Under the pieces are notes generated by a model. It ran no database searches and was not told where the DNA came from. It saw only the letters and a list, made by a program, of their open reading frames with translations. From AP-15 sp963700195 (GTDB taxonomy: Bacteria; Pseudomonadota; Alphaproteobacteria; ATCC43930; CGMCC-115725), in contig CAVOWQ010000019.1 of the NCBI GenBank assembly GCA_963700195.1, forward strand, positions 1 to 64,000: a stretch of 64,000 nucleotides of DNA, read 5' to 3'. Made by a program: the position numbers and the translations under genes. The first letter of the stretch is position 1. Each line of letters opens with the position of its first letter. Of the stretch, positions 10,014-17,906 are shown piece by piece.

Positions 10014-10415
10014 TTAGGCCTCTGGCCGTTCTTCGATCGCGTCGACGCGATTGGGGTAAAAGGCGAGATAATCCTTGATCGGCGTGACGGCGGCGTATGG
10101 AGCCTCATAACTCCACACCGCGTTGACCGAGCGCTCGCCGCCGAGCGGGATGCTGTAATAGCTGCAATCGCCTTTGTACGGGCAGTAAGTGCTATGATCG
10201 GTGGGTTCGAGGAGCGTCATGTCGACATCCTCGCGCGGGATGTATTGAACCGCGGGATAGGCGGCTTCGCGCAAGGTCAGCGCTTCTCGCGTGTCGGCGA
10301 CGACCCGGCCCGCGACCGAGACGACGATTCGAGCGGGATTGCGCTCGATTGTGATCGGATGATCGGGCCCGGGAATTTTGACCGGCTTTGCTGCGGTCGC
10401 GACATTCGGTTCCAC
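10014..10415 (-). CDS. DUF427 domain protein
   Basis: A 133-residue single-domain protein of the DUF427 family. Signature segments are ITIERNPARIVVSVAGRVVA, YIPREDVDMTLLEPTDHSTY, CPYKGDCSYYSI, and WSYEAPYAAVTPIKDYLAFY, which has the conserved W-x-Y-x-x-P core. GTG at 10415 (VEPNVATAAK) is chosen because residues upstream of it are low-complexity and unrelated. The family's biochemical role is not established. It lies just downstream of an intact SDR on the same strand and may be co-transcribed with it. Confidence 0.8.
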   Translation of the reverse strand: MEPNVATAAKPVKIPGPDHPITIERNPARIVVSVAGRVVADTREALTLREAAYPAVQYIPREDVDMTLLEPTDHSTYCPYKGDCSYYSIPLGGERSVNAVWSYEAPYAAVTPIKDYLAFYPNRVDAIEERPEA

Positions 10416-10453
10416 GGCTTCACCTCGCTGTGTGTGGGTTTCGGGTTCACATC

Positions 10454-11200
10454 TTACCCTGCCGACTTCCCGCCATCGACCGAAAGCACATGGCCGCTGA
10501 TAAAGGACGCCCGATCGGAGCAAAGAAACAGGATGGCGTTGGCGATCTCGTCGGGCTCGCCGACGCGGCCGAGCGGCACGGTCGAGATGAGGCCGGCCTT
10601 TCTTTCGGCGCTGCCGGTAAAGCGGTTGAGCATTCCGGTTTCGGTTGGCCCCGGTGCAACCGCATTGACGCGAACGCCCGAGCTCGCGACCTCGAGCGCC
10701 GCAGATGTGGTGAGCCCCTCGACCGCGTGCTTGCTGGCGGCATAGACGGAGGCGTTGGGGGTACCGGCGTGACCGTAGGTCGACGAAACATTGACGATGC
10801 TGCCGCTGCGCTGACCCAGCATCACCCGTAGCTCATGCTTCATGCTGAGCAGCGTGCCGAGCACATTGGTATCGAACGTCGCGGCGTAGCTGTCGGCGGT
10901 CTGTTCCGTCACCCGGCCGGGCTTGCCTTCGGTGCCGGCGCTGTTGACGGCCGCATCCAGACGACCGAAGCGCGCGACGGTCTGATCGACCAGGCTGCAC
11001 ACATCATCTTCGCGGCGCACATCGGCACGGATGAATTCCGCTTCGCCGCCGAAGCCGCGAAGCTCAGCGGCCAGCGCCTGGCCGCTGTCGTCATGGCGGC
11101 CGGAAACGGCGACGCGGTTGCCTTCCCGTGCAAGCGCAAAGGCCGCCGCACGTCCGATCCCAGTCAACGCGCCGGTAATCAAGACAACGGGGGTGCTCAT
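10454..11200 (-). CDS. Short-chain dehydrogenase/reductase
   Basis: A 248-residue classical SDR, NAD(P)-dependent and cytosolic. The cofactor motif TGALTGIG is at residues 10-17, followed by ADVRRED, the NSAG motif (residues 86-89), catalytic Ser in NVSSTYG, and YAASK (Tyr and Lys of the catalytic tetrad). The C-terminal GRVGEPDEIANAILFLCSD and SGHVLSVDGG are typical of glucose/3-oxoacyl dehydrogenase-like SDRs. The substrate is unknown. It is divergent from the LysR gene at 11386 with a 185-base gap, so that regulator is a plausible controller. Confidence 0.88.
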   Translation of the reverse strand: MSTPVVLITGALTGIGRAAAFALAREGNRVAVSGRHDDSGQALAAELRGFGGEAEFIRADVRREDDVCSLVDQTVARFGRLDAAVNSAGTEGKPGRVTEQTADSYAATFDTNVLGTLLSMKHELRVMLGQRSGSIVNVSSTYGHAGTPNASVYAASKHAVEGLTTSAALEVASSGVRVNAVAPGPTETGMLNRFTGSAERKAGLISTVPLGRVGEPDEIANAILFLCSDRASFISGHVLSVDGGKSAG

Positions 11201-11385
11201 ATCGGCTACTCCCTTCTACGGAGATGATACGCCGAGCCTCCCCGCAAGAGCGGAGACCGCACATCATCGGCCCGGCGCCGGCATTCCAAGGATCGCTGCC
11301 GGTGCCGAAGATTTGGGTTTTCGTGGCGGCTCCGAGAAAGACTTTGTAAGATCGAGGTCATACTTGGCGGGCATGGCATGAGAGT

Positions 11386-12330
11386 ATGGAGCTGCGGCAT
11401 CTGCGTTATTTCGTGGCCGTCGCCGAGGAAGGAAGTCTGACACTCGCAGCCGATCGGCGGCTGCATACCGCACAGCCCTCATTGAGCCGGCAGATCCGCG
11501 ACCTGGAAGCAGAAGTCGGCGTCCAACTCCTGATACGCAGCCCTCGTGGGATCGAGTTGACGGCGGCCGGCCGCGTGTTTCTCGACCACGCACGACTTGC
11601 GCTGGCGCAGGTCGAGGCGGCCGGCCAAGCGGCGCGCCGGGCCGCTTATCCGGAGCAGAGGACGTTGGCGCTAGGATTTCTGAGCGGGTGCGAGCCGGAA
11701 TGGCTGCCCGCAGTGATGCATGTTCTCCGGGACGAGCTGCCGAAGATTGAGGTCACAATTTCCAGCAAGCACTCGCCGCAGCTCGCTGAGGGTCTTGCCA
11801 CTGGGAAGTTGGACGCGGCTTTCATGAGACCTGAGGAAGGCCACCCTGATCTCGTCTACAAGGTTCTGATTACGGAACCACTGATTGTCGTTTTACCAAG
11901 CGACCACCGTCTGGCGTCGCATGACGCGATCCAGCCGCTGGATTTCGTGGGGGAGACGTTCATCGGCATGGCCGACCAGGCGCCAGTCTTGCGCTCGCTG
12001 ATAGAAGACTACTTCCGGCGATCGGGCATCGACCTACACCCGGCGCACCGGGTTGAATATCTCTCCATGGCGATGTCACTCGTCGCCTCAACCCGCGGGC
12101 TGGCACTGTTGCCCGACTTCGCCCGCAATTTCCTCACCTCGTCGGTCACCAGCCGGCCGCTCGCTGGAGAGGCACCTTCGATCGATCTGGTTTTGGGCTA
12201 CCATAAGGCCAACACGTCGCCCCTTCTTAAGCTCTTTCTCTCAAGGGCAGACCAACTGGTCGCGCGCGTAGCGAAGCGTTTCGGCGGATCGGGGGGCTTC
12301 ACGATTGCCGAGGGGTTCAACGGGCATTGA
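11386..12330 (+). CDS. LysR-family transcriptional regulator
   Basis: A 314-residue LysR regulator. The winged helix-turn-helix is at residues 1-60 (MELRHLRYFVAVAEEGSLTL, LHTAQPSLSRQIRDLEAEVG), followed by a linker helix and a two-lobed effector domain (LALGFLSGCEPEWLPAVMHV, PLIVVLPSDHRLA, SLVASTRGLALLPDFA). The ATG at 11386 opens the conserved helix. It is divergent from the SDR at 10454-11200, the usual arrangement for a LysR protein and its target. The effector is unknown. Confidence 0.93.
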   Translation: MELRHLRYFVAVAEEGSLTLAADRRLHTAQPSLSRQIRDLEAEVGVQLLIRSPRGIELTAAGRVFLDHARLALAQVEAAGQAARRAAYPEQRTLALGFLSGCEPEWLPAVMHVLRDELPKIEVTISSKHSPQLAEGLATGKLDAAFMRPEEGHPDLVYKVLITEPLIVVLPSDHRLASHDAIQPLDFVGETFIGMADQAPVLRSLIEDYFRRSGIDLHPAHRVEYLSMAMSLVASTRGLALLPDFARNFLTSSVTSRPLAGEAPSIDLVLGYHKANTSPLLKLFLSRADQLVARVAKRFGGSGGFTIAEGFNGH

Positions 12331-12563
12331 AGGTCTGCTTGGCATCGACCCGGGCAATCCTCGGGGCTGCCGTAGAGGACCGCTTCGGGGCATTAAGACC
12401 GGTTCAGGCCACCGAGCCTGAGTGGCCGCTCGGAGTTCGGTTAAGGGCCCCCGCCTGAGCTAGCGGCAACAAGAAGTTGCACGGGTTCCGGCAGTCGTGG
12501 AGCCGCCACGGAACGCCAAAGGTTCGGCACCATAGCGGCCATTCACTGACTACGACTACTAGA
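12331..12563. other. Intergenic, nothing recognised
   Basis: A gap between the LysR gene and the hypothetical gene. I see no tRNA, terminator with T-run or coding remnant here. Confidence 0.4.
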
Positions 12564-13067
12564 ATGGCGACATTGTCACGGGTCGTATTGGATGACAAGC
12601 CTGAGCCCGAGATTGTTAATCCGACGGTAGCCGCGCGAGCGCTTCGAGCGCTAGAAACGAGCATAGACGCAGACCCAGGGCCAGAAAGCGTTATTGATCG
12701 TGCGCGCGTTGAGATCGGCTCTATAGATGGCGAGTACCTTCGATTGGGCCATCATTACGCGCACCCGGCAATCCAAGTGCGCGAGCGCAAGACCGGAACC
12801 CCTGTATGGTGTTGGATCGACGAGACCGATCTGGAGCGATTTTCGTCGCTGATCCGGGCCGTGGATATATGGCGGCACCGGCGCGTCCGAGCGCGCGGTC
12901 GCTTGGTATTCAATAGCAGCGGTGATCTACTCCACGTAGAGGCTGATGATGTCGAGGTTATCGACGTCCGGCCGGTCAATGTAGACGCGGTTCGCGACCC
13001 GACCTTTACGGGCGGCTTGTCGGTTTCCGACTACCTTGACCGCTTCAGAGAAGGCGGTCTTGGCTGA
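12564..13067 (+). CDS. Hypothetical protein
   Basis: A 167-residue ORF from ATG 12564 (MATLSRVVLDDKPEPEIVNP). I do not recognise the family. The protein is soluble, acidic and charged, with no signal peptide or membrane helix. The middle holds a compact beta-rich stretch (IQVRERKTGTPVWCWIDETD) followed by RAVDIWRHRRVRARGRLVFN and a beta-hairpin (SSGDLLHVEADDVEVIDV). The C-terminal GGLSVSDYLDRFREGGLG resembles a short docking or antitoxin-like tail, but that is only an impression. Base composition is less GC-rich than the neighbours, which fits an acquired gene. It stands alone on its strand. Confidence 0.6.
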   Translation: MATLSRVVLDDKPEPEIVNPTVAARALRALETSIDADPGPESVIDRARVEIGSIDGEYLRLGHHYAHPAIQVRERKTGTPVWCWIDETDLERFSSLIRAVDIWRHRRVRARGRLVFNSSGDLLHVEADDVEVIDVRPVNVDAVRDPTFTGGLSVSDYLDRFREGGLG

Positions 13068-13193
13068 GCGGGTTTACTGGGGACTTCGTGCGTATGGATC
13101 ATGGGTCGCCCGCCAACGTCACGAAAGCTCGCAGACGATCATGACGAGGTTGCCGGCGACACCCTCCCCGTTCGCTGGAGTTGCGAACAGGAG

Positions 13194-14789
13194 CTATTGG
13201 CCGAGCCAGGCATCCTCGAAGCGCCAGCCATTGAACAGGCTGTTGACCATGATTGTGATCCCGTGCACCGCCCGTGATCGGCAAGTCCCTAGTCGGTAGT
13301 CAAAGATCATCGGCCGCGCCGCGTCCTCCGTCAGCCGGCGATCGATCTCCCAAACCAGCTGTTTGCGTTTTGTCTGGTCCGGCTCGATCGACTGCAGCTC
13401 GTACATTTTCTCGAGCTCTGGATTGCAATAGCTGGTGTAGTTGCGCTCCGAACCGCAGGCGTAATGCTCGAAGAAATAAGCGTCGGGATCATCGACGCCG
13501 CTGCCCGACAGGTTGGCGCCGACCATGTAGTCCTTGCGGGCGATCTTCGGAAACCAATTCGCCGTCTCGACGGCGTCGAGCTCGCCGTCGATGTAGATCT
13601 CCTTCATCTGGTCGATCAGGATGATGGCCGGGTCGCGATATTGCGCAATATTGCGGGTTGCGACCTTGACCGGGAGCCGGTGGTCAGGGCCGTAGCCGTG
13701 TTTCTCCATCAGCATGCGCGCCTCGGTGCGGTTGGCCGCGACATTGGGCCCATAGCCGGGTAGGGTCGCGAGTATCTCGGGCGGCAGCCCCCATAGGCCG
13801 GCCGGCGGCGACTGCATCGCGCCGTTTATGTCGCCCTGTCCCTCGGCGATGATGTCGAGAAAGCTCTTGCGGTCGATTGTCAGCTGCATCGCCCGTCGGA
13901 TGTCGGGGTCATCGAACGGCGCTGCATCCCGGTTGACGAGCAGGTTTATCGCCACCGGCGTCGGCGTCATCTCGCAGATCGCATTCGGCGCCTGGTTCTG
14001 GATGTCGCGCATCGACTGCAAAGTGACCTCGTAGGGAAAGCTCATGTCGAACTTGCCGGCGATAAACGCGAGCGTTTGGGTCGACCGGTTCGGGATGATC
14101 GTCCACTCGACGCCGTCGAGATACGGCCGCCCGGGCTTCCAGTAGTCTGAATTCTTGACCACCCGGATGAATTCGTTCGGCTTGAATTCGGCGAATTTGA
14201 ACGGGCCGGTGCCGATCGGATGAGTGCGCATATCGCGCGGCGGGACGTGGCACGGATAGACCGGGGACATTCCGCTCGCCAGCAGCATCAGAAAGGCCGG
14301 CTGCGAGCGCCTCAGCACAAACGTCACCGAGTGATCGCCTTCTGGCACGACGTCCTCGAGGTTGCGGTACCAGGCCTTACGCGGGTTAAGCCTCAGCTTC
14401 TCCTGCGATTTCCCGGTCAGCATGTCCCAAGTGCACTTGACGTCGGCAGCGGTGAACGGCTTGCCATCATGCCACTTGACACCCTGCCGCAGCTTGAAGG
14501 TGAGCCGAGTGTTGCCCTCGTCCCACGACCAGCTTTCGGCCAGTTCCGGCTGGATGAATTCCGGGCGATTCTGCCTCTCGTCCTGCTTAAACAACACCAG
14601 GTTGTTAAAGACGCCCATCATCGGCGCCACCGTCGAGATCGTCGCCTCCTCGTGGATCGACATGCTCGCGGGGCTGTCACGATGAAAAAATTTAAGGATC
14701 CCGCCGCTTTGCTGAGCGGTGGCAGGCCCGACAGCAAGTCCAAGAGAGGCGGAAATCGCGAGCGACAATATCCAAAATCGCCGTATCAT
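13194..14789 (-). CDS. ABC transporter substrate-binding protein, family 5 (peptide/nickel type)
   Basis: A 531-residue periplasmic binding protein. The signal peptide MIRRFWILSLAISASLGLAV ends with cleavage near ATA-QQ (about residue 26). The SBP_bac_5 fold is clear: LAESWSWDEGNTRLTFKLRQ, GVKWHDGKPFTAADVKCTWD, GTGPFKFAEFKPNEF, and VEWTIIPNRSTQTLAFIAGK. It would deliver a peptide or other small ligand to an ABC importer, but no permease or ATPase gene is adjacent, so the partner must be elsewhere or lost. It is divergent from the VOC gene, with 41 bases between the two starts. Confidence 0.9.
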   Translation of the reverse strand: MIRRFWILSLAISASLGLAVGPATAQQSGGILKFFHRDSPASMSIHEEATISTVAPMMGVFNNLVLFKQDERQNRPEFIQPELAESWSWDEGNTRLTFKLRQGVKWHDGKPFTAADVKCTWDMLTGKSQEKLRLNPRKAWYRNLEDVVPEGDHSVTFVLRRSQPAFLMLLASGMSPVYPCHVPPRDMRTHPIGTGPFKFAEFKPNEFIRVVKNSDYWKPGRPYLDGVEWTIIPNRSTQTLAFIAGKFDMSFPYEVTLQSMRDIQNQAPNAICEMTPTPVAINLLVNRDAAPFDDPDIRRAMQLTIDRKSFLDIIAEGQGDINGAMQSPPAGLWGLPPEILATLPGYGPNVAANRTEARMLMEKHGYGPDHRLPVKVATRNIAQYRDPAIILIDQMKEIYIDGELDAVETANWFPKIARKDYMVGANLSGSGVDDPDAYFFEHYACGSERNYTSYCNPELEKMYELQSIEPDQTKRKQLVWEIDRRLTEDAARPMIFDYRLGTCRSRAVHGITIMVNSLFNGWRFEDAWLGQ

Positions 14790-14830
14790 GCATGGTACCC
14801 TACTGGTTAGGAGAGCGAAGAGAGGAACAC

Positions 14831-15502
14831 ATGGGCACTGCTACGATTGCACCTCGATCCCGGTCGCGCGAGTTGTCCGTTGCCGGGGGTAAACCGACGT
14901 TGCGTGGCATCCATCACCTTGCGCTTGTCACCGATGATATGCGAATGACGCTCGATTTCTATGTCCGCGTGCTAGGTATGCCGATCGTGCACGGGTTGCG
15001 AACGCCTTCACGCCCGCCGGGCGCGAACCATGCGCATGGGAACGGGGCGCCGCCCTACGCCAACATTCCCCATTATTTTCTGGATATGGGCGGCGACAGT
15101 TTGCTTGCTTTCTTCGAATATCCGATAGGAATTGCCAAGGCTGACCGCGACGCGATCGGTGCGATGCAGCACGTTTCATTCGCCTGTGGACCGACACGGT
15201 ATCGGGAGATATTGGAGCAACTGAGAGCGAACGGCGTCACTATAAACGCGGGTCCGCTCCTTGTGATTCCGCCAGCGATCCATTCTTTTTATTTTTTTGA
15301 TCCCAATGGGATCCGCCTTGAGATCAGCTCCGACCTTGACGGCGACGAGGAGGATCTGCAGGTCATCCGATCCTGCAGCATGAGCGAGAACGAGCTGCGA
15401 GCGGAACTCGAAACGATCAGCACAGACAAAGCATGGGTCGACGATATGGTGGCGGCGATGACGTCCCACGGTCTGGGTCCAGTAGTACCCTCTGCCTCTT
15501 GA
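14831..15502 (+). CDS. VOC-family (glyoxalase/dioxygenase-like) protein
   Basis: A 223-residue vicinal-oxygen-chelate protein. ATG 14831 is chosen over the upstream in-frame ATG because AGAGAGGAAC sits just before it. The first module starts GIHHLALVTDDMRMTLDFYV and the second at MQHVSFACGPTRYREIL, ending FFDPNGIRLEIS. The two histidines and the glutamate fit the VOC metal site. About 50 extra C-terminal residues follow. The substrate cannot be told; VOC members include glyoxalases and ring-cleaving dioxygenases. It is divergent from the binding-protein gene. Confidence 0.85.
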   Translation: MGTATIAPRSRSRELSVAGGKPTLRGIHHLALVTDDMRMTLDFYVRVLGMPIVHGLRTPSRPPGANHAHGNGAPPYANIPHYFLDMGGDSLLAFFEYPIGIAKADRDAIGAMQHVSFACGPTRYREILEQLRANGVTINAGPLLVIPPAIHSFYFFDPNGIRLEISSDLDGDEEDLQVIRSCSMSENELRAELETISTDKAWVDDMVAAMTSHGLGPVVPSAS

Positions 15503-15887
15503 CTGCGGGGCACGTCGCTGCACCACGCCAGCAGTCGGACATCACCGCATTGAAGGCTGCAAGAGGCGCGGTCGAAGCGCAATCGGGATAAACGGCCGGT
15601 CTTCCCCCGGCGTCGGCGCTTCGGCCGCGGCTAAGGTCTCCTTTGGGGCAAGGGCTGCCGCCCGCCGCACCGGCCGCGAGCGACCGCACTGGGTCGGGTT
15701 GCGGGCTTTCAACGCGCGCCATTCGTGGGCTCTCGGCCTCTCTCAAAACCCCTCGATTTTCGGCCTAAAATCGCTGTTGCAGATTTCTTGATTCTGCAAC
15801 GACGTGGAATTCGTGCATCCACATCGACACAAGGAGTAAATTAAACAAAACGACCGACGCGGCGGAGCTCACACTTAGGATCATGGC
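15503..15887. other. Intergenic with two inverted repeats
   Basis: A 385-base gap. Apart from the two adjacent inverted repeats at 15754-15800 I see no gene. Confidence 0.4.
15754..15800. repeat. Two adjacent inverted repeats (possible hairpins)
   Basis: CGATTTT (15754) pairs with AAAATCG (15767) across a 6-base loop. Three bases later GTTGCAGA (15776) pairs with TCTGCAAC (15793) across a 9-base loop. They lie about 90 bases upstream of the small lipoprotein gene. They could be an operator, attenuator or terminator; no long T-run follows either hairpin. Confidence 0.45.
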
Positions 15888-16034
15888 ATGGGAACCCCGA
15901 TGACCTTGAGGACAGCGTTTGTCACTGCCCTGCTGATGGCACTTGGAGGCGTTCTGTCGGCGTGCGGGTTCAGTAACACGTTTAATTACGGGCACGGGCA
16001 GGGGGCGTGCGAGAACTGCAGCGATGAGCAGTGA
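15888..16034 (+). CDS. Small lipoprotein, 48 residues
   Basis: A short gene: ATG 15888 (MGTPMTLRTAFVTALL), with AGGA 8 bases upstream. ATG 15900 is an alternative start in the same frame. A charged n-region and hydrophobic core lead to a lipobox LSAC at residues 23-26 (cleavage before Cys26). The mature peptide is only about 23 residues, rich in Gly, Asn and acidic residues, with two further cysteines (GACENC). It is probably an outer-membrane-anchored peptide resembling other tiny proteobacterial lipoproteins; its function is unknown. It stands alone. Confidence 0.55.
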   Translation: MGTPMTLRTAFVTALLMALGGVLSACGFSNTFNYGHGQGACENCSDEQ

Positions 16035-16403
16035 GCCGCCCGCGCCAGCTGTAGAAACGGCTGCGTCCCGCGCTAGGCTTCATTCAGCCCAAGGCGCTCT
16101 TTGATCCGGCCAGCCAGCTGCTGCGTCGTCGGTGGCAATGCCGAGCGCGGGGACGGTATCGGTCCGGCCTCAAATCTCGCGGGCAAATGGGTGATGCTGT
16201 ATAAGCAACGCAAAAATTGCCACAATGTTCGGGTTTCATTGAGTTCGAGGCAAGCGCCGATAGCCGGCCGGGTGACCGAACGAGGTGAGGCCATGACTGA
16301 TATTTCGCTGCAAATAACAGCAAAAACAGCGAGGAGGGGCCGAGGACGACCGTTTGGGGCGACCGTTTGCGAAGCAGGACGTGCTGCGGCTAGCAAGCGA
16401 AGT
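16035..16403. other. Intergenic, no gene recognised
   Basis: Both strands have open frames but none resembles a family. The minus-strand end near 16073 (LAGRIKERLGLNEA, then stop) looks protein-like and could be another relic, consistent with the debris immediately downstream. Confidence 0.3.
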
Positions 16404-16588
16404 TTATTTTTGGCTCCCGTATTCCCGATGGAGCTGACCGACGACGCCGGGAACGGTGCGCCAATCGTTGACGCTGATGGCGCAGGTCCCCCCCAACGCC
16501 TTGGGACGCCTCGGCTCACGGTCCGCACCCAGCCAGCGGCAGGTTCGCTGAGCCCGGAACGGCCGGCATGGTAGCCGTCGGTGGCCTG
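16404..16588 (-). pseudogene. 3' fragment of HdeA-like gene (copy of 37.7-38.1 kb gene)
   Basis: The minus strand reads GYHAGRSGLSEPAAGWVRTV, SRGV, a frame change near 16490, then TCAISVNDWRTVPGVVGQLH and REYGSQK with TAA at 16404. The intact-looking relative at 37837-38082 reads GYYAGRSGLGELPAGWARTV, SRGV, TCVISVNEGRTVLDVVGQLH, REYGSQK. The first 25-30 mature residues and the signal peptide are missing. It is a truncated duplicate ending exactly where the pntB fragment begins. Confidence 0.75.
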
Positions 16589-16589
16589 G

Positions 16590-16890
16590 TGCATGCCGGG
16601 CCAGATGAACGTGCTGCTCGCCGAAGCGAACGTCCCTACGACGATGTCTTCGAGCTCGGCGAGATCAACCGCGATTTTCGCCTCAACCGACGTCGCCTTT
16701 GTGACCGGCGCCAACGACGTGACCAACCCGGCGGCGACGTCGAGCGCGCCAAGACAGTGCTCTTCGTCAAGCGCTCGATGGCTTTCGGCTACGCCGGCGT
16801 CGAAAACGAGCTCTTCTACCGCGACAACACGATAATGCTGTCCGCGACGCCAAGAAAATGAGAGAGGAAATTGTCAATGCGCTCGAATAA
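16590..16890 (+). pseudogene. Degenerate 3' copy of pntB
   Basis: From GCATGCCGGGCCAGATGAAC onward the sequence tracks the last third of pntB (6460-6800), including LAEANVP, VTGANDVTNPAA, KTVLFVKRSMAFGYAGVENE and an equivalent terminal ALE stop at 16890. It has frame changes and an internal deletion that removes the segment from KTDPSSP to just before the VERAKTV segment. The copy cannot make a functional subunit. It abuts the HdeA-like fragment on the opposite strand and precedes the PLP-dehydratase gene by 12 bases. Confidence 0.85.
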
Positions 16891-16902
16891 AACCAGGCGG
16901 TA

Positions 16903-17898
16903 ATGGATCGTCAGGTCGCAATGCAAGCTTCCCCCGCGCTGCCAAAAACGCAAAGGTCCATCGACCGCGACCAGATCGCCGCCGTCGAGCCGCTCATCCG
17001 ACCCTATGTGCGTCGCACGCCGATCATCGCGGTCGACGCGCAGGATCTCGGCCTTGACGCGCCGCCGCTCATCTTGAAGCTCGAGTTTCTGCAGCACACC
17101 GGCTCGTTCAAACCGCGCGGCGCCTTCGCCAATCTGCTGACCCGTCCCGCTCCAACGGCCGGCGTAGCCGCCGCGTCGGGCGGCAATCACGGGGCCGCCG
17201 TCGCGTATGCGGCGATGCGGCTCGGTATTCGCGCGACGATCTTTGTGCCGCACATTGCATCCCCGGCAAAGATCGAACGTATTCGCGGCTATGGCGCCGA
17301 GCTTGTCGTCGCCGGCGACCGCTACGCGGATGCGTTGGCGGCGAGCGAGGATTTTGTCACCCGCACCGGCGCGCTCGCCATTCACGCCTACGATCAACCC
17401 GAGACGATGATCGGCCAGGGCACTGTCGGGCTTGAGATAGAAGACGATGCACCGAAGATCGACACGCTTCTTGTCGCGGTAGGCGGCGGCGGGCTGATCG
17501 GCGGCATTGCGGCCTGGTATGCCGGCCGCATCCGCATCGTGGCGGTCGAGCCGGAGCTGGCGCCGACCCTGCACGCCGCGCTGGCCGCGGGTCGGCCGGT
17601 CGATGCGCCCGCAGGGGGTATTGCCGCCAACTCGCTGGCGCCGCGCCGCGTCGGCGAGCTGATGTTTCCGATCGCGAGGCGTTTTGTCGAGTGCTCGGTC
17701 CTGGTCTCGGACGATGCGATCCGCAGCGCTCAGTGCGCGTTGTGGGCGAGGCTTCGGGTGGCCGCCGAACCCGGCGGCGCGGCGGCGGTGGCGGCGTTGC
17801 TTTCCGGCGCCTACCAGCCCCGCCGGGGCGAGCGTGTCGCGGTGCTGTTATGCGGCGCCAACACCGCGGCGGTCGATTTCGACCGAGCGGGCGGTTAG
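16903..17898 (+). CDS. Threonine/serine dehydratase-like PLP enzyme
   Basis: A 331-residue fold-type II PLP enzyme, cytosolic. The Schiff-base lysine is in TGSFKPRGAF (about residue 70), the substrate loop is ASGGNHGAAVAYAA, and the phosphate-cradling glycine loop is VAVGGGGLIGGIAAW. There is no C-terminal ACT regulatory domain, as in catabolic threonine dehydratases and serine racemases. The expected reaction is deamination of L-Thr or L-Ser to the 2-oxo acid. The exact substrate is not set by the sequence. It lies convergent with parC, 8 bases apart. Confidence 0.88.
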   Translation: MDRQVAMQASPALPKTQRSIDRDQIAAVEPLIRPYVRRTPIIAVDAQDLGLDAPPLILKLEFLQHTGSFKPRGAFANLLTRPAPTAGVAAASGGNHGAAVAYAAMRLGIRATIFVPHIASPAKIERIRGYGAELVVAGDRYADALAASEDFVTRTGALAIHAYDQPETMIGQGTVGLEIEDDAPKIDTLLVAVGGGGLIGGIAAWYAGRIRIVAVEPELAPTLHAALAAGRPVDAPAGGIAANSLAPRRVGELMFPIARRFVECSVLVSDDAIRSAQCALWARLRVAAEPGGAAAVAALLSGAYQPRRGERVAVLLCGANTAAVDFDRAGG

Positions 17899-17906
17899 GT
17901 GAAGCC

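Noticed and set aside
12477..12563. Longer start for the hypothetical gene at 12477
   Set aside because: The added 29 residues are His/Arg/Ser-rich and unlike the rest; ATG 12564 is a more natural start.
16073..16726. 217-residue minus-strand ORF
   Set aside because: It only partly follows the HdeA-like fragment and reads through the pntB fragment antisense; it is not a real gene.
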